From Voacanga thouarsii (taxonomy: Eukaryota; Streptophyta; Magnoliopsida; Gentianales; Apocynaceae): 64,000 bases of DNA. The stretch is from the NCBI GenBank assembly GCA_026120185.1, contig JANUWF010001614.1, positions 2,157,501 to 2,221,500 on the forward strand, written 5' to 3'. Every line of letters begins with the position of its first letter. Positions within the stretch are counted from its first letter, which is position 1. Below are positions 21,150 through 35,391 of this stretch, piece after piece. Below the pieces are notes generated by a model. The model was not told where the DNA came from. It saw nothing but the letters and a program-made list of their open reading frames with translations, and made no database searches. A program made the position numbers and the translations under genes.

Positions 21150-24100
21150 ACTTGCTATGTGTGGATTGCAGACATTATTTTTTGCATGAAAAGTTGTTTT
21201 CATGTATTCGTGTTTGTCTTTGTTCACTATGAAAACTGTTTTCACTCGAGTCAAAATTGTTTCGAGTATTGTGGGTTGGGTTTGTAGCACAATATGATTG
21301 TGTAGTAGTTACAGCATATTTCAAAAAATGGTTTTTTTATGTGCTGCAAGTTCTCTTTTACAAAAAAAACGTTTTCTTGAACATGGTTGTTACCTTCCGT
21401 TACATCCTAATTTTTTGTTTTGTTTTTGTTTAAACTAATAAATTTGTTGTTGTTTTAAGCTTCAAAACAGAAAAACTCTGCTGAGAATTGTTCTCACAGA
21501 ACTGTTGCAGAAGATAAGGGCTCCAGAAATTGTTTCTGAAATTTTTTTTTGAAAACCGCCACCTCTTCCTGACTACAGCCGACGCCGGCTCGGGCCCCCT
21601 AACCGGCACCAGTTGTGTGCTGTTGCACGACGTCCATAAATCGTTTCTGGAGAAATTTAAAAAAAAAAAAACTAGACCATAGTCGGCGCCGATTCTGCTC
21701 TGTTTTGACATTCCAGCAATATAAAAAAAAAAGGAGGATTTTAGAAGGGAAAAAACTCATATGATGAGAGGTGGTAAAATAAAATTTTTCTTTCAAGGGG
21801 CGCTACCTCCTTAACCCCCGCCCACTGACCGACCAGCGAGACCGCCGTTATTGCTACTAGAAATGGGACCCAAAAGCATTTTTTTCAAAATTAGTTTTGA
21901 GATAAACAATTTTATTTTTCAAAATAACGATTTTGAAAATTTGAAATTGATGTGTTTTTCTAAAATATTAATTTTAGAATTTGTTTTATTTTTCTAAAAT
22001 AGTGATTTTGGAATAATAAAAATTATATGTTTATTTTGTTTAAGCATAATTAATGGCATAGTAGATGGTTATGAACTAAAACCAATTATATCTGTTCATG
22101 CATCTTACAGTTTTGATTTTTTATGAAATAGGGCCTACGTGTCCTGCCTTCTCTGTAATTCTTGTATAATTCTCTTCTCATCTAACTCTCCTCGAATGTA
22201 ACTCAAGGTTTTTTCGTTTTAGAAAATTATGTAATTAGTTTACATAAGTTAGATAGGGGTAGAATTATTCTATTTTGGAGATGGCAACCAAAACAAGGCG
22301 AGAAGGTAAGACATTCTACTTAAATCATGCATGAACACATAGGGTTAACTATATTGATTTCTTTTATGACTCAAATAAATTAATTTAGGGTAAAGTCCAT
22401 AACCATACCATATAATCGCTTTATTACCATGATTATCAATTATATGATTTATTGATTTTTATGCATGTCATTTATTGAAATTACTAAAAGGAACAAATCC
22501 CTCAATTAATATTAAACCTAATTCCTTCCGTTAATATAGTAAGAACGACAGTCCTTTTTCGAGACCAAGTTGTTGGGTATGAAGGCATAGGAAAGCGAGA
22601 AAACACAGGGCACGCAGCAGAAGCGAACATAAAAAAACTGGAAAAATAAGAATAGGGATTTCAGGGCAGGGCCGGCTCCGACTCCGGCTGCCCTAGCCGG
22701 CGCCGGTTGTGCCCAATCCCAATCCCGATGTTTTAAAAATTTTACCTCTCCTTCTGGTTCTCAAAGGTGGCTGGACCGGAACGTGCACAACCAGGGTAGG
22801 TGTGTTGGTGGAAGCCTCTAGTGCGATTCCTACAAGCCTCCTACTCCGTTTTTGCATGTATGTGAACGCCGAACTCTCGGTCTTCCAGTATATGGCCTAC
22901 CTAACTACCATTTGGTGAACAACTAACAGGCTAGAGAATTTTCTGGGAGAGAGAGAGAGAGAGAGAAACGCCTGGCCTTTTCCATAGAGAAGAAGCCGTC
23001 TCTCAGATTGTGTATTCTATAACAACAATGTTGTTTCCAATCCTCCTATTTAATCTAAATAAAAAATCCTAGGTTAAACTAGACTGAGCCATTAGACTCT
23101 TGGTTTAACCTATTGGACTTAATTAATTATTCTAGTTTGAACCAACTCAATGGCCCAACAAATAATTAATATTTCAGCCTAAATAAACTAGTCCAATTAA
23201 ATAAGCCTAAATCAGTACAGTCCCAGGTTAATCCCTAATTATTCAAGCCTAATTATTCAAACTGGGCCAAAGTCCTGAATAATTAATTAACCCACCAAAC
23301 TAATTTAATTAATTCTCTCTCCATGGACCTTTATTTTATTCTAACCCAATAATTAAATTAGGCTATTTAAATAAAATAAATTTCATTTAATTTAAGATCA
23401 ATTCCTTAGCCCGTATTTAATTAGGACTCATGGTCTATACTGAGAACCAAAAGACACACCGCTTTGACTACTAAAATGACCAAAATACTATTGCCATATA
23501 AATAGCTGTATTTTGCATTTTAAATATTTTCTAATATCACCATAAGGAAATATTGATCCCAAGGACGATGCTGCGTTAGCAAAGTCTCCGACCTACAGGT
23601 GTAATGACTAAAATACCCTTCTATACATCGTCGTACATTTAGAGAGGAAAAAGTGTACTAATACCTCTCTAAATGATATCTACCATCCTTAGGTCTTTAG
23701 TCCAATGATCTACGACTTTCTGGATTGTTTCCGCTTTTCAAAAGAGCTACCTTAAAGCAAACATCCAAGTCATGTTTCCCAGGGCCCTGAATATTAGATC
23801 ATTCAGACAATCACAAGAGGCGATATAGTATAGAAACTATCTTGTACAAATCTATCTTAACTAACTAGTTACGCATACCCAACATGCAAGTATATTGGCC
23901 CTACGATAGAACCTCAACTATAGCATATCAAAGTATATGCTTCCAATTTCATCAGATCACCAACTCATACTCAAGTAGTAGAGTAATAGTCCACGCTGTA
24001 GCAGTAGTAGTCTAGATTTTTACCATATAGTACTTTAAGAAACCACTACTACAAATCCGTTCTATTTATTCAAAATACGCTTATGTCATGAAATGAGTGG

Positions 24101-24871
24101 ACTACTCACTGGCTAAAGGTAAGCCATTCCCCATTTGGAATTCACAACATAATAACCTAAATATGATAAGATTCGCATTCTCATCAATCAGTTAAGAATG
24201 AATGTTTATGTGTTAAGTAACACGTGATCTATACCTTATTGTGAAAGACCTCCATTCACATGAACCACTTACTTAAACACAATGGGTCTTTTCTAAACGT
24301 AATTGTGCACAGATAAAATGTAAATTCACAAACAATTTCTGAGAATAAATTCTTTTATTAAAACATTCGATTTTTACATCAGAAACTTAGTTTAACAGGG
24401 CATATTTCCCAACAGGACAAACCCAAGCCTACTTGACATCGGGCATGTTCAAGTTATGGAATTAAATTTCTGATTAATGGGTCGGGTTTAACTAAATTCT
24501 TTATTCTGGTTGGGCAAACTTAAGCATAAAAAAATTTATAGAAAAAATTGGGGTAGCCCAAAAGGCTTTAAGATTAAAAGCTGTTAATCACCCAATGATC
24601 CGAAAGTTACATACGATATAATTGGTATTGGATACCTACCAATGAACTCAATGGTGACTTGTTAGGTAAACCCAAGTTTATTCTTGAGGAATTTGGATAC
24701 TGATCCACTAGGAAAGCTTCTAATGGGCTTTCCTGAATCAGTAGTGGGGGTTATTGGTTTGAGTAAAATAGTGGAGTAAAAATGCGTCTGGTTAAAGTTC
24801 TAATTATTTGCATTTCATGTGCATATACAGTAGCTAATCCTCTCTATATTTACATTTAGGACACTTGTATC
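21150..24871 (+). other. Copia leader with a nested LTR
   Basis: Non-coding leader between primer site and gag. It has GC-rich islands around 21575-21620, 21676-21695 and 21805-21850 (GCCGACGCCGGCTCGGGC and similar) in AT-rich sequence. The LTR at 22571-24414 splits it. I see no gene here. Confidence 0.5.
22571..24414 (-). mobile_element. Solo copia LTR in the leader
   Basis: Starts TGTTGGGTATG and ends TATTTCCCAACA; read on the minus strand it begins TGTTGGGAAATATGCCCTG, the style of many plant copia LTRs. 1844 bp, no coding content. It shares its last 200 bases and other blocks with 33740-35391, so the two are one family. The 5-bp flanks do not match, so LTR-LTR recombination between copies or later mutation is likely. 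Confidence 0.65.
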
Positions 24872-27800
24872 ATGTCAACAAACCTAAACCTACGTAGCAT
24901 CTTGGAAACCAACAAGTTTAACGAATCAAACTACCTCGATTGGTATAGAAATTTGAAAATCGTTCTCAAATCGGAAAAGTTGCTCTACGTGTTAGATGCT
25001 CCTATTCCACCACTAGCAGCTCAAGATGCTCATGTTGATGAGTATACTGTCCACAAAAGGCACAAGGAGAATAGTGATACAACATCATATATTATGCTGG
25101 CATCCATAACTCTCGAGCTGCAAAAACAGCACGAGCATATAGATGCTCAACCGATTATACTACATCTTTGAGAACTGTTTAATGCTCAAGCCAGAATGAG
25201 AGATATGAGATCTCAAAGAAACTATTCTATTGCAAAATGACAGAGGGTTCTTCTATGGCCACTCATGGGCTGAAGATGCTGGGCTTGATAGAGAAGCTTG
25301 GATCACTCAGGTTCGCGATGGACCATGACTTAAGCATTAACTTAATTCTGCAATCTTTGCCTAATAGTTTCTCATAATTTGTGATTAACAATCAGATAAA
25401 CAAGATTCAGTTCACCATTCCTGAGTTGATCAATCTTCTCAAAACTGCGGAGGTCTCTATGAAGAAGGATTCCAATGCAGTTTTAATGGTAGAATCTACT
25501 TCTTCTAAGAAGAAAGTTCAAAAGAAGAAGAAAGCTTCCATGAAGCCCAAATGTGGTGTGAAGAAGAAGGACGCTGCCACCAAGGGCCCATGCCATCATT
25601 GTGGCAAGATGGGCCACTGGAGGCACAACTGTAAAGCCTACTTGGAGATCGTTAAGGACAAGAAGCAGAAGGAGAAGCTTGCAAGCACTTCTACTTCTAC
25701 TCCGGGTATGTTTATGATTGAGATAAATACTGCCTTTAGAAATGAGATATGGGTATTAGATACCAGATGTGGATCTCATTTGTGCAATAACTTGCAATGA
25801 CTAAAGGGCAGTAGAAGGTTAGAGAAAGCCGATGTGGACCTACGTACTGCAAATGGGGCAAAGGTTGCTACACTTGTTGTGGGGACATACGAGCTGAACC
25901 TGCCTTTGGGATTAGTTCTAGAATTACAAAACTGTTATTATGTACCAATTTTAATGAAAAATATTATCTCAGTTGCGTGTTTAGACTTAAATGGATTTCA
26001 TTTGATATTTAAGAATAAATGTTCTTCTTTTTCATTGAATGATATTCATTATGGTTCAGCAACTCTAGTTAATAGTTTATATGTTCTAAACTTGGATAAT
26101 CCAATACTTAATATAAACAATAAGAAACCTAAAATAGATAATTCTAACACCTCTTATGGCATTGTCGTTTAGGCCATGTAAACGAAAATCGTGTTTCTAA
26201 GTTACACAAGCTTGGTAACTTAGGGTCATTTGATTATGAATCATATGGCACATGCGAGTCATGTTTATAAGGTAAAATCGCTAAAACTCATTTTTCAAGA
26301 AAAGGAGAACGGGCCAAAGAGTTATTAGAACTCATACATTCTGATGTATGTGGCCCAATTTCAATACAAGCAAGAGGAAGTTATAACTATTTCATAACTT
26401 TTATTAATGATTTCTCACTATACGGGTATTTGTATTTAATAAAATATAAATCTGAGGCATTTGATAAGTTCAAAGACTTCAAGAATGAAATAGAGAAACA
26501 ACTTGGCAAAAGTATTAAGACTCTAAGATTTGATCGAGGAGGAGAATACTTGAGCTTAAGGTGTCTGAGTTATCTTAGAAATAATGGGATATTATCTCAA
26601 TAAACTCCACCACATACACCTCAACATAACGGTGTATCTGAGAGAAGGAATTGAACTCTTCTAGACATGGTACGGACCATGAAAGCTTCTGCAGACCTAC
26701 CAAAATTGTTTTGGGGGTACGCGCTAGAGACTTCTGTATATATATTAAACAGAGTTCCGATAAATTTGGTTGACTCTACCCCATTTGAGATATTCTTTGG
26801 TAAGAAACCAAAGTTATCTCACTTGCGAGTATGAGGTTGTCCTACCTTTGTCAAGAGGCCACAGTTAGACAAACTTGATAGTAAGTCTGACAAGTGTTTG
26901 TTTGTGGGATATCCGAAAGAATCTTTCGAATATTACTTCTACCTGCCATCTGAAAACAAAGTGTTTGTTTCAAAACATGCTATTTTCTTAGAGAATGAGC
27001 ACATGCTCAAAGGGAACAGTGAGAGTAAAATTGAACTTAGTGAAGTTCAAGAAGATCAAACAAACAAGGATCAACCATTTGATTCCACATCTATTGAGAG
27101 AATAGATGAACCTTCTACTGCACAAGAACCTCGTAGGTCTGGTAGGATACGTGTGTCACTTGAGAGATATGAATTTCTCATTAGTGACCACAATAATGTA
27201 TTGCTCATAGATGAAGATGAGCCTACTACCTACAATGATGTTCTGAACAGTTCAGAATTTGGCAAATGGTTTGATGCCATGAAGTCAGAGATGGATTCCA
27301 TGTACAACAACTAAGTATGGACTTTAGTTGATCCATCTAAAGGAGTTAAACCTATTAGGTACAAATGGGTTTTCAAGAAGAAAACGGACATGGATGGTAA
27401 TGTAGATACCTATAAAGCACGTCCAGTGGTGAAGGGTTATCGTCAACAACATGGTATTAACTATGATGAAACCTTCTCGCCAGTAGCTATGTTAAAATCT
27501 ATCAGGATACTCCTAGCTATTGCTGCTCATTATGATTATGAGATTTGGCAAATGGATGTAAAAACAGCTTTCCTAAACGAAAATCTGACTGAGGAAATGT
27601 ATATGAAACAACCTGAGGGTTTCACATCCAATGATGGCATAAAGGTATGTAAGCTGCAAAGGTCCATTTATGGACTTAAGTAAACTTCTAGGAGTTGGAA
27701 CATCCGTTTTGATAAAAAAAAATCAAAGAGTTTGGTTTTATTCAAAACATGGATAAGCTTTGTGTATACAAGAAGGTCAGTAGGAGCACAATCGTTTTCT

Positions 27801-28612
27801 TATTACTTTATGTAGATGATATATTACTAATATGAAACGATATACCTGTCTTGCAAACAGTTAAAGTTTGGTTGTCTAAATAATTCTCCATGAAAGACCT
27901 TGGTGAAGCAACCTATATTCTTTGAATAACGATCTATAGAGATAGATCTAAAAGGTTGCTTGGTTTTTTATAGTCTACATACATAGATAAAGTGCTAAAG
28001 AAGTTTAGCATGGATCAATCCAAAAAGAGATTCTTACCCATGTCACATGGTGTAAGCCTTTCAAAGTCGATGTCTCCCAAGACACAAGTTGAAAGGGATC
28101 ATATGAGTAAGATTCCATATGCTTCGGCAGTTGGATCTATCATGTACGCTGTGATATGTACTAGGCCCGATATATCTTATGCACTCAGTTTGACGAGCAA
28201 ATACCAATCTGACCCTGGTAAGGGTCATTGGGCGGTTGTAAAGAACATCCTTAAGTACTTACGAAGGACTAGGGATTTGTTCTTAATATATGGAGATGGT
28301 TATTTGAAAATAAACGGGTATATTGATGCCAGTTTTCAATCTGACATAGATGATTTCAAATCACAATCTGGCTACGTGTTTACGTTGTGTGGAGGGGCAA
28401 TAAGTTGGAAGAGTTACAAATAAGAGACTATTGCTGACTCTATGATAGAAGATGAGCACATGGTCGCTTCTAAAGCAGCTAAGGAAATAAAGATAGAGAG
28501 AATTCCTACGGATGAAAACATAGCTGACCCGCTTACAAAAGCACTATCCCAAAAGAAACATGATAGTCATGTTAAGTCATTCGGTATTAGATACATGAAT
28601 GATTGGCTCTAG
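24872..28612 (+). pseudogene. Copia gag-pol polyprotein, many stops
   Basis: In order: Gag (FNESNYLDWYRNLKIVLKSE, 24872-25171), CCHC zinc knuckle CHHCGKMGHWRHNC at about 25591, protease with VLDTRCGSHLC in which the catalytic DTG reads DTR, GAG-pre-integrase and integrase (25834-26900, with several stops), connection (27239-27390), reverse transcriptase (27390-27850, AFLNENLTEEMYMKQPEGF and LLYVDDILL), RNase H (27992-28423, GYIDASFQSDIDD) and the C-terminal IADPLTKALSQKKHDSH. At least ten stops or shifts interrupt it. Confidence 0.85.
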
Positions 28613-29311
28613 TGCAAGTAGGAGTTTGTTAATGTTATGCCCTAAAGGCAATCACTTGTACGTTGTATATGACACATTTTATTTTAATAAAATGTATTAT
28701 TTATCTTACAGTTTCTTTTGTTTACTTTTATATATAATAACTATTAGATAAAGTTCCTAGTACAACACTGTGTTAAGGAAATCATAATAGAGATCATGAT
28801 ATAAGATTCCTACTACACTGTATAGTGTTAGTACTTAAATAATCCCTAATAGTAGTATTAATGAGACTGGACATCATTAATGCGTTACGACTAGCATATG
28901 TTAGACTTCCTGATTTGATCAGGCGGTGGTTGTCATATCTGTGAGTATTGAGATACTAAAAGTTAACACATGGATACTTGTTAATGGAACAAGTACATTG
29001 GATGACCTAACTTTGAGATAATCACATGGATGACTATTTAGTGCCAGTGATATAATCTCAATATAGCAAACGTGCAAGTATCCTTAGACTTGAGATCTCC
29101 AAGGTACTTTGTTTGCTGAACATTGTGCTTTGATTCCAATTTCTGGAGCCAGATCGAGGGCCGCCTATAGATGGATATTGGGTACATTGTGAGGTAAATG
29201 AAAGTAGTTGAGAGGGTCAATAAAAGATTCACTACTCCTAATAGTAGGGGCGAATATCTCACGACCACTTGTAGGAATTACTACTCAAGAAGTCCTTGGC
29301 CAAGGCGGTTA

Positions 29312-30830
29312 TGTTAGGATTCGTGGATTCCTAAACGCGGAAAACATCTACGAATCCCTTCCGAGGATCCAAGTAAACGATTAAGAAGATCGTAGGTTTG
29401 CAGGATTACCTCTGTTTGCTATAATCGAAATCCTTTGATTCTGATTGCGCTGTTTACGTTCAACCCGAACAATCACCAGACGCTGCAGTATGCGAACATC
29501 CTCTATTGGATACACACTGCGAACTCACTCGTTACTCGGGGAGTGCTAGCGCCTAGGGTTTGAGAGGTTTTTTTTTCTCGATGAATGGAGGCACGAATAT
29601 TCTCAACAGAATTAGCACACTTAAGAAGACGACTAGGGTTTTCTTAAAACCCCACTCCGAACCTCTTAGAGTCCAACCCTAATAATATCTTATCATATTT
29701 TAATTTAAATTCAAATTAAATTAAAACTGATATGATAAGATTCTGGCCATTATCTCTGTAATTTAACTAATTAATTTACCGAGTCGATTCTTATAATCTG
29801 GACATCATCCAAATACATCGAATGTGGACATATTTCCAGATTCATTGTATCTGGTAGATTTTCTAAGTTCGATTAACTTAGATATGTTTCCAGATTCATC
29901 GAATCTTGTTACCAGAAAAAATAACCTAACAAGTTCACTTATTGTGTGACCCTATAGGTTCATTTAACACTGGCAGTGTGCCCAAATCATATTTAAATGG
30001 CCCACAAGTTATAAGCGATTTCTAGCAAAACATTATAACTATTCAGGTTAAATGAAGATCAGTGATCTCTGTGAACCAAACCATAATTTTATATTTAGTC
30101 CTTTTGTCACACGATATCCAGATTAAGTATAAGGCACGGAGCATGTCATCCTTATTAAGCTTAATCAATTATTTCTTGATTTTATAGTAGACTATTCAAA
30201 TAAATGATATCAATATCTTAGATTGATATATTTGAGCACGGCCATTCATTTTAACAGTCTAACTTATGAAGGGGCCCATGGATATCTCTCCCATAATTGA
30301 GAGGGACAAATTCCTTCACAATCAATCATATTCCTCCCCTTGATTTATTCTATATCCAACAATAGTCTAATTTATTATCTGATTAAAGACAATTTTAGAC
30401 AACGTCAAAAATATAGAATTTATCAAGTAGGAAACTATTATGAATTTAGGTCAAAGGACTTTTAATATTATTATGGCTAGAAAGTACTTATGACATATTC
30501 CATAAAGTACTCTCATAGTGGGTCATGTCCAATACAATGTTCTCTAACATTTATTTATGTTTTGACTTGATATCACAAATATCCATGACCAGTAAAATAT
30601 AGCCATCCAGTCACAAATATACTAATCTTAATTTATTATTATTCCAATAATAATAAACAATCAGGGACAGATTTAGAATAGTCATTGTATTCATTGTTGA
30701 GTTTTACTATCAAGTCACGTACTTGATGACCACAAAACAAAATGCACTATTTATGGAAAGAAAAACCTCATATATAAAACATAACGACAATAGTATAAAT
30801 ACAAATTGACTCTAGGGCATATTCCTAACA
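29312..30830 (-). mobile_element. Solo copia LTR nested in the 3' LTR
   Basis: 1519 bp, TGTTAGGATTCG...ATTCCTAACA, with a near-perfect duplication GGTTA/GGTTG. Comparison with the intact 5' LTR shows it was inserted exactly after CGGTTA. On the minus strand it reads TGTTAGGAATATGCCCTAGA, a copia LTR start. No internal region, so it is a solo LTR. Confidence 0.8.
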
Positions 30831-31530
30831 GGTTGTGTATTGAAAATAGTTTCAATTGACACACATCTAGAGTAGTGGGTTTCTGGTACAAGTACTATTA
30901 TATTCGGGCCAGAATTAATATATATATTCTGGAGAGAGTTGGTACTAATTTTGTACTCCAAACCGAATGAGATATTGTATGGTGAAAGGAGTTAATTGTA
31001 CTGTAATTTGTTATTGAAGGGTTCATGTCAAGCCACTTGACTTCTTGGACTCTTGAGTGGTCATGATGTGTTGCTAGATACCGCTCATAATTTAAGAATA
31101 TGGGTTTATTAATTGATGAATTAATAAACCAATTCTGATTTGAATTAATATGATTAATTCTAATTAATTATAGATTATTAATCTAAAAGACGTTTGGATT
31201 AATTCATATTCACTACTAATTGACTGGAAAACCTAACAGGTCACACACAATAGAGGATTGTATATTCAAGATGTTATTTGATAACATAGTGGGGTTAATT
31301 GCGAGAAAGAGAAGTTGTTATGACCAAATTATAATTAGTTATAATTTATGGTCTAAATTATAATTGTGAGAACTTGATGTTTCCAATTATAATTAAGAAA
31401 TTCTAACTGTTTTAGAATTCTCAGTTGGAGTATTTTCAACAGGGTTATTTTCGTGGTCTATAGGATATGCACGATTCCTTGTGCGAGTGTGATTAACAAA
31501 AAACAACTCCAAACCCTAGAGGACACACGA

Positions 31531-31534
<4 letters not shown>

Positions 31535-31618
<84 letters not shown>
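31535..31618. repeat. (CT)n microsatellite, 84 bp
   Basis: Pure CT run in the 3' LTR, 42 units, against about 15 at the same place in the 5' LTR. Confidence 0.97.
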
Positions 31619-31621
<3 letters not shown>

Positions 31622-32390
31622 GTTCTTCACCATAAACCCTAGCCGTCATCTTATTTCTGCTAGCACAGAAAATCTTAGTGCTTGAGTGTTCCTCCGTGTG
31701 GATTTCTGTTAGAGATAATCACACGCTATGATTATAGTAGTTGAACGTTTAACTCTCGTGGTGTTTGATCAAAAGGATTGCTGGATCGTGCCTCGACTTG
31801 AAGAAGAAAAATTTTGTTTTCCACACGATCAAAGAAAGGTAAAAAGCTGTTACTTTTGTTCTCTTTATATCTTGTTTTCCACACATATGCAGATCCTAGA
31901 GTGGTAAAAAGATGTTCTTATTTTTTCGCTGCGCTATATATGATATGTGTGAGAGATACCCAACATTTTCAAGTTGACTTCATATATTTTAGCCAATGCA
32001 TCTCAATATTATATACTAGTTTTTCAAATGAATTAGTCGACAATATCTTAGTCAATAAATCTGTCAAATTATTATATAATTGAATCTGTTGTACATCTAT
32101 TTCACATCTCTTTTAGAATTCATGAGTAAAGAAAATTTTTAATGAAATGTATTTCATCTTATCTCATTTAATATATTCATCTCTTAATTGATATATATAC
32201 ATGTTGCATTATTTGCATAAAGAACTATTGGGATTTCTTGTTTAGAAGATAAACCACAATTTTCTTAGATATAATAGATTATTGATTTCAATTACATACA
32301 TTCTCAAGCTTGCCTCGTGAATAGTAATAATTTCAATATAATTAGAAGAAGTGATGATAATATATTATTTTATAAAGCGTCATGATATAT

Positions 32391-33739
32391 TGGTACCACT
32401 AGTGATGGAGCTAGGATTTTAACCTTGGAGGGAAAGTAAAAATTCATTAGCATGATTTGTTATATGTTATATTAAGTATTTTATGAAAATTTATATAAAA
32501 AACATAATATCTATTAACATGAGTAGAGAAAACATATAGATAAATTAAAAAAGAACTATTAAGGATGAGTAATGTACCTTTACTTAGAATTGTGCACGAC
32601 ACTCTTTTAAAGGAATAAAATTATCAAGCACAGAGTTTGAGTCAAATGTTTCAGTCAAAAGTCCTAGTCTTCCCTCTTCACTTTATATATTTGTAAAAAA
32701 ATTTACTCAAAACAAACCCCCCCCCCCCCAAAAAAAAGTGAAAAAATGTAATCTTTAAATACCTCATTCTGCTTCCGTGGAGGAAAAGATGGTGATCAAT
32801 GATCAAAGATGCATGGAAGTAGTGAAAGAGAGAGCCTAATGTCTGCCAAGTTTTTGAGTTTGACAATGCCTGCCGTGTGCCGAAGGGGAACTTCTAATTT
32901 TCAAAATGGTTAATCGATTATATTATCATCAGGTACATCTGCAGAGAAAAAGTTAAGCCTTATCCTTTAATGGTCTAATAGGTTCATTTATCTTGGGTCA
33001 TTATTTAGCTCATTTATCATCATGTTTTGTAGTTAACGTCTAGTGGGTTTATTTAACTTGGTCCATTACTTGGCCCATGTTTGGGGTTTTTTTTTTTTTT
33101 TTTTTATGAGCAAGTTTGTGTAAAGATAAATTCTTGATCTTCACAATTTCTCTAATAAAAAATATTCCTCCTCTAATTTATCTATTCAACATAACTTCTA
33201 AAGAGGTAATAATGTCACTTTTCTGTTCTCCTTCCAAAAAGGAAAAAAAAAATGCACCTAATTAATAAAAAATTCTAATTTAATATATTAGTTTGTTTGC
33301 TTCTTAAAAAAATAAAATTAATAAAAAATTTCAATTCAATATAATTTTAGGTAGTTTACTTTAAAAATATATTTTTATTATTAGATCACTTTATAATCTT
33401 TATTTAGGAATTAGTTTCACATTTTGAGGGGGTCATAAATAATATTAATAATATATATATTACATATATTATATATATATGGGGTATTTCTAAAAAAAAA
33501 AAAAAATCTTGGGGGGGTGAAGGCTTGAAATGGCAAAAATTATCAAGACGAAAGCATGTTAGGAAAACAAAAAATTTACTTCTGTGATTGAACAGCCCTC
33601 TTCGCACTGGTGTAGATGTCTATACAAGGATACTTGAGGCTATTGGATCACGTCATTGTAAACGTCTATTGTGTCTCATTCATGCGAAGCCTTTGATTTT
33701 CTGAAATGATACATGTAGCACAGTCGGTGAAGGCTTAAA
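32391..33739. other. AT-rich segment, no gene recognised
   Basis: Begins near TAGTGATGGAGCTAGGATTTT (32409), which resembles the ends of some plant hAT-like elements, but I found no convincing inverted partner. Contains homopolymers (C-run near 32718, T-run near 33089, A and G runs near 33495-33520) and no coding frame. It probably represents one more insertion in the old copia remnant. Confidence 0.35.
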
Positions 33740-35391
33740 TGTTGGGTTTTGATAAGCCTTGAAGGCTAATGAATTTGATTTTGTGAATGCAAATGAACAA
33801 CGAAGAGCCTCTGTGTTCTATTCTTTTCTTCTGTGAATGACAAAAACCCCGAAGTCTAAAAACCAAGCACCTTCTTCAATTCATTTACCATCCATTTGAA
33901 TCAATCTCCAAGAGAGAAGCCATTCGTGTGCAAATAGAAAGTATCCATACTTTTTGTTATCCTGCACGCAAAACAACACGGGTTTCATCCCGTGTTATTT
34001 TTTTAATTTTAATTAATTAATTAAAAAATTTTTAATTTTATTTTATCCTTGGTCTTATTCATTAGGTCAGATAAAATTATTTATTCTTAGGTTTGAACAC
34101 CCATAAATAATAAATTTTAATTATTTATTTTCTGAACTTTATTAAACAGTCCAATAAATAATTAACAAGTCTAAATAGACTAATATAAAATTTTATACCT
34201 TTTATCTAGTTTATATCAAGATTAATTTTTTAATTATTCAATTTGGGCCTTAAGCCCTGAATAATTAATTAACCAATTAAATTAGATAAAATAAATACTC
34301 TCTCTCAGATTTTTTTATTTTATTCTAATCCAATAATAAATTAGACTAATAAAATAAAACCCATAAATATCAAGACCAATTCCTTAACCCAAATCTTTCA
34401 TGACTTAAGGGCCATTTCGGGGACTAAAAGACACATCACCTTGGTTACTAAAATGACCAAAATACCACTGCTATATAAATAGTTATATTTTACATTTTAA
34501 ATATTTCATAATATCACCATAAGGAAATATTGACCCCAAGAATAATACTGCGTTAACAAAGTCTTCGACCTACAGGTGTAATGACTAAAATACCCCTCTA
34601 CATATCGCCGTGCAATTAGAGAGGAAGAGTGTACTAACACCTTTCTAATAGACATCTACCATCCTTAGACCTCTAGTCCAATGATTCATGACTCCTGAAA
34701 TTTTTTCACTTTCTAAGTGAGTTACCCTAAAGTAAACATCTAAGTCATGTTTCCCAGGACCCTAGATAATTAGATCATTTGAACAGTCACAAGGGGCGAA
34801 ACAGCGTAGAAGTTATCTTGTACAAGTCTGTCTTAACTAATTAGTTACATATACCCAACATACAAGTATATTAGTTCTACGAAATAACCTCAACTATAGT
34901 ATATCAAAGTATATGCTTCTAGCTTTGTCAGACTACCGACTCATACTCAAGCATTAGAGTATTAGTTCACGCTATAGCAGTAATAGACTGGATTTCTTTT
35001 AAATAGTACTTTTACAAAATACTATTACGGGTCCTGTTCTACGTATTCGAAATACATTCATGCTATGAAGTGAGCGGACTACTCACTGCCTAAAAGTAAG
35101 CCATTCCCCATTTAGAATTCATAACACAATAACCTATACATTATGAGATTCTCATTCTCATCAATCGATTAAGAACAAACATTTATGTGTTAAGTAACCT
35201 ATGATCCATACCTTACTGTGAAAGACCACCATTCACATGGATCACTTATTTAAACACAATGGGTCCTTTCCAAATGAAAATTGTACACAAATTAAATGTA
35301 AATTCACAAACAAATTTGAGAATAAACTCTTTGATTAATAAATTCGATAATTACATCAGATAAACTAATTTAGAGAGCATATATTCCAACA
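33740..35391 (-). mobile_element. Solo copia LTR, same family as 22571-24414
   Basis: 1652 bp, TGTTGGGTTTTG...ATATTCCAACA. Large blocks match the LTR at 22571-24414 (for example the segments on each side of ACCCATTGTGTTTAA, read on minus). No gag or pol. The 5-bp flanks do not match. Confidence 0.6.

Larger units (their letters stand above)
19378..31965 (+). mobile_element. Degenerate Ty1-copia element with nested insertions
   Basis: 5' LTR 19378-21137, primer site, gag-pol remnant 24872-28612, 3' LTR 28627-31965. The flanks TCTTC (19373-19377) and TTTTC (31966-31970) are a 4-of-5 target duplication. Two other LTRs sit inside: 22571-24414 in the leader and 29312-30830 in the 3' LTR. The total is 12.6 kb, about 9.2 kb without them. 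The polyprotein has many stops, so it is immobile. A solo LTR of the same family lies at 36613-38450. Confidence 0.85.
28627..31965 (+). repeat. 3' LTR of the 12.6-kb copia element (interrupted)
   Basis: Begins TGTTAATGTTATGCCCTAAA after a short purine tract and ends GATACCCAACA. About 1.8 kb once the solo LTR at 29312-30830 is removed. Confidence 0.85.

Noticed and set aside
31458..31649. Open frames on both strands across the CT run
   Set aside because: They encode only Ser-Leu or Arg-Glu repeats from a microsatellite in an LTR.
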